Below are positions 61,896 through 64,000 of a DNA stretch of 64,000 nucleotides, piece after piece (position 1 is the first letter of the stretch; each line of letters starts with the position of its first letter). The notes under the pieces were generated by a model. That model made no database searches. It saw only the letters and a program-made list of their open reading frames with translations, and was not told the origin of the DNA. This DNA is from Pseudomonas entomophila L48 (GTDB taxonomy: Bacteria; Pseudomonadota; Gammaproteobacteria; Pseudomonadales; Pseudomonadaceae), in the NCBI RefSeq assembly GCF_000026105.1, contig NC_008027.1, positions 3,926,501-3,990,500 of the forward strand, given 5' to 3'. The translations under genes were made by a program, and so were the position numbers.

Positions 61896-63344
61896 TCAGC
61901 GTGGAAACGCTGGCGGGTTCACACCGGCCATCTCTTCCATCACGCGAACGACCTGGCAGCTGTAGCCGAACTCGTTGTCGTACCAGACGTACAGGACAAC
62001 ACGGTTGTCGTTGCAGATAGTCGCTTCGGCGTCGACCACACCGGCATGGCGGGAACCGACGAAGTCAGTGGAAACCACTTCCTGGGAGCTGACGTAGTCG
62101 ATCTGCTTGTGCAGGTCCGAGTGCATGGCGGTCTGGCGCAGGTACTCGTTCAGCTCTTCGCGGTTGGTGGCCTTCTCCAGGTTCAGGTTCAGGATGGCCA
62201 TCGACACGTTTGGCGTTGGTACACGGATCGCGTTGCCGGTCAGCTTGCCCTTGAGCACTGGCAGTGCCTTGGCGGCGGCGGTGGCGGCACCGGTCTCGGT
62301 GATGACCATGTTCAGCGGCGCGGCGCGGCCACGGCGGCTGCCCTTGTGGAAGTTGTCGATCAGGTTCTGGTCGTTGGTGAACGAGTGAACGGTCTCGACG
62401 TGGCCGTTGATGATGCCGTACTGGTCGTTGATGGCCTTGAGCACCGGCACGATGGCGTTGGTGGTGCAGGAGGCGGCCGAAACGATCTTGTCGTCGGCGG
62501 TGATGTCACCGTGGTTGATGCCGTGCACGATGTTCTTCAGCGCGCCTTTGCCAGGTGCGGTCAGGATCACGCGAGCGGCGCCCGGGCAGGCCAGGTGCTG
62601 GCCGAGGCCATCGGCGTCACGCCATACACCGGTGTTGTCGACGATCAGGGCATCCTTGATGCCGTACTGGGTGTAGTCGACTTCGCTCGGGCTCTTGGCG
62701 TAGATCACCTGGATCAGGTTGCCGTTGGCGGTGATGGTGTTGTTTTCTTCGTCGATGACGATGGTGCCGTCGAACGGACCGTGCACCGAGTCACGACGCA
62801 GCAGGCTGGCGCGCTTGGTCAGGTCGTTCTCGGCACCCTTGCGCACGACGATGGCGCGCAGGCGCAGGCCGTCGCCACCACCGGTCTTTTCGATCAGGAT
62901 GCGCGCCAGCAGGCGGCCGATGCGGCCGAAACCGTACAGGACGACGTCGGTGCCCTTGCGTGCGGAAGCGTTCTGCTGACCCACCACGTCGGCCAGTTCG
63001 TCACGGACGAACTGCTCGGCGCTGCGGCCATTGCCTTCGGCCTTGAACTTGCCGGCCAGCTTGCCCAGGTCGACCGAAGCGGCGCCCAGTTTCAGCTCGC
63101 TCATGGCCTTGAGCAGGGGGAACGTCTCGTGGACGGACAGCTCGGTTTCGTCGGCCTGGCGGTGACGGGCAAAGCGGTGGGCTTTGAGAATCGAGATAAC
63201 CGAACGGTTGATCAGGCTGCGGCCATAGATCGAGCTCACCACGTTGTTGTTGCGGTAGAGCTGACCGATAAGCGGGATCATCGCTTCAGCCAGGGCTTCA
63301 CGGTCGATCCACTCACCAAGACACTGGTCGGGCTTCTGAGTCAC
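61896..63344 (-). CDS. gap: glyceraldehyde-3-phosphate dehydrogenase, long form (GapB-like)
   Basis: A 482-aa GAPDH, about 140 residues longer at the N-terminus than classical GAPDH (about 330 aa). The NAD fold is DVVLYGFGRIGRLLARIL (about residues 130-150), the catalytic Cys is in SAASCTTNAIVPVL, followed by VHSFTNDQNLIDNF and RVPTPNVSMAILNL. I use GTG at 63344 because GGAAGG lies 5 bases upstream; an ATG at 63359 has no site. Pseudomonads carry this extended form in addition to a short one. It is divergent from mfd. Confidence 0.93.
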   Translation of the reverse strand: MTQKPDQCLGEWIDREALAEAMIPLIGQLYRNNNVVSSIYGRSLINRSVISILKAHRFARHRQADETELSVHETFPLLKAMSELKLGAASVDLGKLAGKFKAEGNGRSAEQFVRDELADVVGQQNASARKGTDVVLYGFGRIGRLLARILIEKTGGGDGLRLRAIVVRKGAENDLTKRASLLRRDSVHGPFDGTIVIDEENNTITANGNLIQVIYAKSPSEVDYTQYGIKDALIVDNTGVWRDADGLGQHLACPGAARVILTAPGKGALKNIVHGINHGDITADDKIVSAASCTTNAIVPVLKAINDQYGIINGHVETVHSFTNDQNLIDNFHKGSRRGRAAPLNMVITETGAATAAAKALPVLKGKLTGNAIRVPTPNVSMAILNLNLEKATNREELNEYLRQTAMHSDLHKQIDYVSSQEVVSTDFVGSRHAGVVDAEATICNDNRVVLYVWYDNEFGYSCQVVRVMEEMAGVNPPAFPR

Positions 63345-63526
63345 GGTAACCTTCCACATGTAGGGGAACAAAAAAGGGGCTACATTATGACGCCCCTCGG
63401 CGTATCGGGCAATGAGCGCCTGTCGTCGACCGCAACACCCGTCGTCACGCCCTTTCGAGCCTGACAGCGAGCCCGCTCACCGGTACAATCGACCTCTTTG
63501 CCGCAACGCTTGGAGCCCGATCTCCC

Positions 63527-64000
63527 GTGTCAGTTCTGCGCCTTCCGCACATGTCGGCCACGGCCGGCAAACAAACCTGGGGCAACCTGCCCGGTGCCGC
63601 CTTGAGCCTGGCCATCGCCGAGGCCGCCAGCACCGCCGGTCGCTTCACCCTGCTGCTGACCGCCGACAGCCAGGCCGCCGACCGCCTGGAGCAGGAACTG
63701 CGCTTCTTTGCCCCGGAACTGCCGGTGCTGCCCTTCCCCGACTGGGAAACCCTGCCCTACGACCTGTTCTCGCCGCACCAGGACATCATCTCCCAGCGCA
63801 TCGCCAGCCTCTACCGTCTGCCGGAGCTCGACCACGGCATTCTTGTAGTGCCTGTGACCACCGCCCTGCACCGCCTCGCCCCCACGCGCTTCCTGCTGGG
63901 CGGCAGCCTGGTGCTGGACGTGGGCCAGAAGATCGATGTCGAACAGATGCGCACGCGCCTGGAGGCCAGCGGCTACCGCTGTGTCGACACCGTCTACGAG
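63527..64000 (+). CDS. mfd: transcription-repair coupling factor, N-terminal part (runs off the window)
   Basis: The first 158 codons of Mfd, which removes stalled RNA polymerase and recruits UvrA. VLRLPHMSATAGKQTWGNLP and LTADSQAADRLEQELRFF belong to the UvrB-homology domain. VLPFPDWETLPYDLFSPHQD and ISQRIASLYRLPELDHGILV are strongly conserved. GTG start with GGAG 11 bases upstream. The remaining ~990 residues lie outside the window. Confidence 0.95.
   Translation, partial: MSVLRLPHMSATAGKQTWGNLPGAALSLAIAEAASTAGRFTLLLTADSQAADRLEQELRFFAPELPVLPFPDWETLPYDLFSPHQDIISQRIASLYRLPELDHGILVVPVTTALHRLAPTRFLLGGSLVLDVGQKIDVEQMRTRLEASGYRCVDTVYE

Overview
The window is a GC-rich chromosomal segment of a fluorescent Pseudomonas, most likely of the P. 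putida group. The evidence is the sdhCDAB-sucA / gltA arrangement, a pyoverdine module under PvdS-type promoters, an Si-specific transhydrogenase, a long GAPDH beside mfd, and many Pseudomonas REP palindromes (the 'GTAGGAGCCGGCTTGCCGGCG' type).

Layout. 1-6.6 kb: TCA cycle genes (sucA, sdhBADC on the minus strand, gltA divergent). 6.7-9.7 kb: START-domain protein, YkgJ-type cysteine protein, Lys/Pro-rich exported protein and a MocR-type regulator. 9.8-12.05 kb: a repeat complex with three different hexanucleotide arrays and imperfect inverted arms around an intact IS481-family element. 12.1-14.2 kb: OmpA-like and DUF4398-type lipoproteins and a periplasmic solute-binding protein. 14.2-18.1 kb: the electron-transfer flavoprotein system (etfBA and divergent ETF-QO). 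18.2-20.8 kb: MFS transporter, degenerate receiver protein and ECF sigma factor. 20.8-30 kb: pyoverdine export and maturation (pvdR, pvdT, opmQ, pvdP, a siderophore-interacting flavoprotein, pvdH). Three perfect and one near-perfect TAAAT-N16-CGT iron-starvation boxes tie these genes into one regulon. 30-33.9 kb: QseBC-like two-component system, GFA-type protein, nucleotidyltransferase and Nudix hydrolase.

33.95-40.7 kb is the accessory region. Two direct copies of a roughly 550-bp module bracket about 5.6 kb of AT-rich DNA. Each module is a structured leader plus an 81-codon gene. The leader has the architecture of the phage P1/P7 C4 antisense RNA: an a'/b' guide inside a folded RNA is complementary to a1/b1 upstream and to a2/b2 at the ribosome-binding site of the next gene. 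Between the copies, b1, b' and b2 have changed together while the downstream coding sequence is almost identical. The enclosed DNA carries a putative phage abortive-infection membrane protein (AbiC-like), a ParA-like ATPase overlapping a SIR2-domain protein (candidate two-gene NAD-depleting defence system), a decayed ORF, an IS481 transposase fragment and a lipoprotein.

40.8-64 kb returns to core genome: DUF3077-type protein, Gly-rich exported protein, dusA, tal, PhoD-like phosphatase, an RssB/STAS-like stress pair, a PilZ protein, mlaA, a HAD-fold protein without catalytic Asp, DUF4404 protein, queF, a cupredoxin with divergent copRS, lolCDE, a second PilZ protein, a glycerophosphodiesterase, sthA, apbE, gap and the 5' end of mfd. 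No tRNA, rRNA or CRISPR array was seen. All functional calls rest on reading motifs and gene context; no database search was run.
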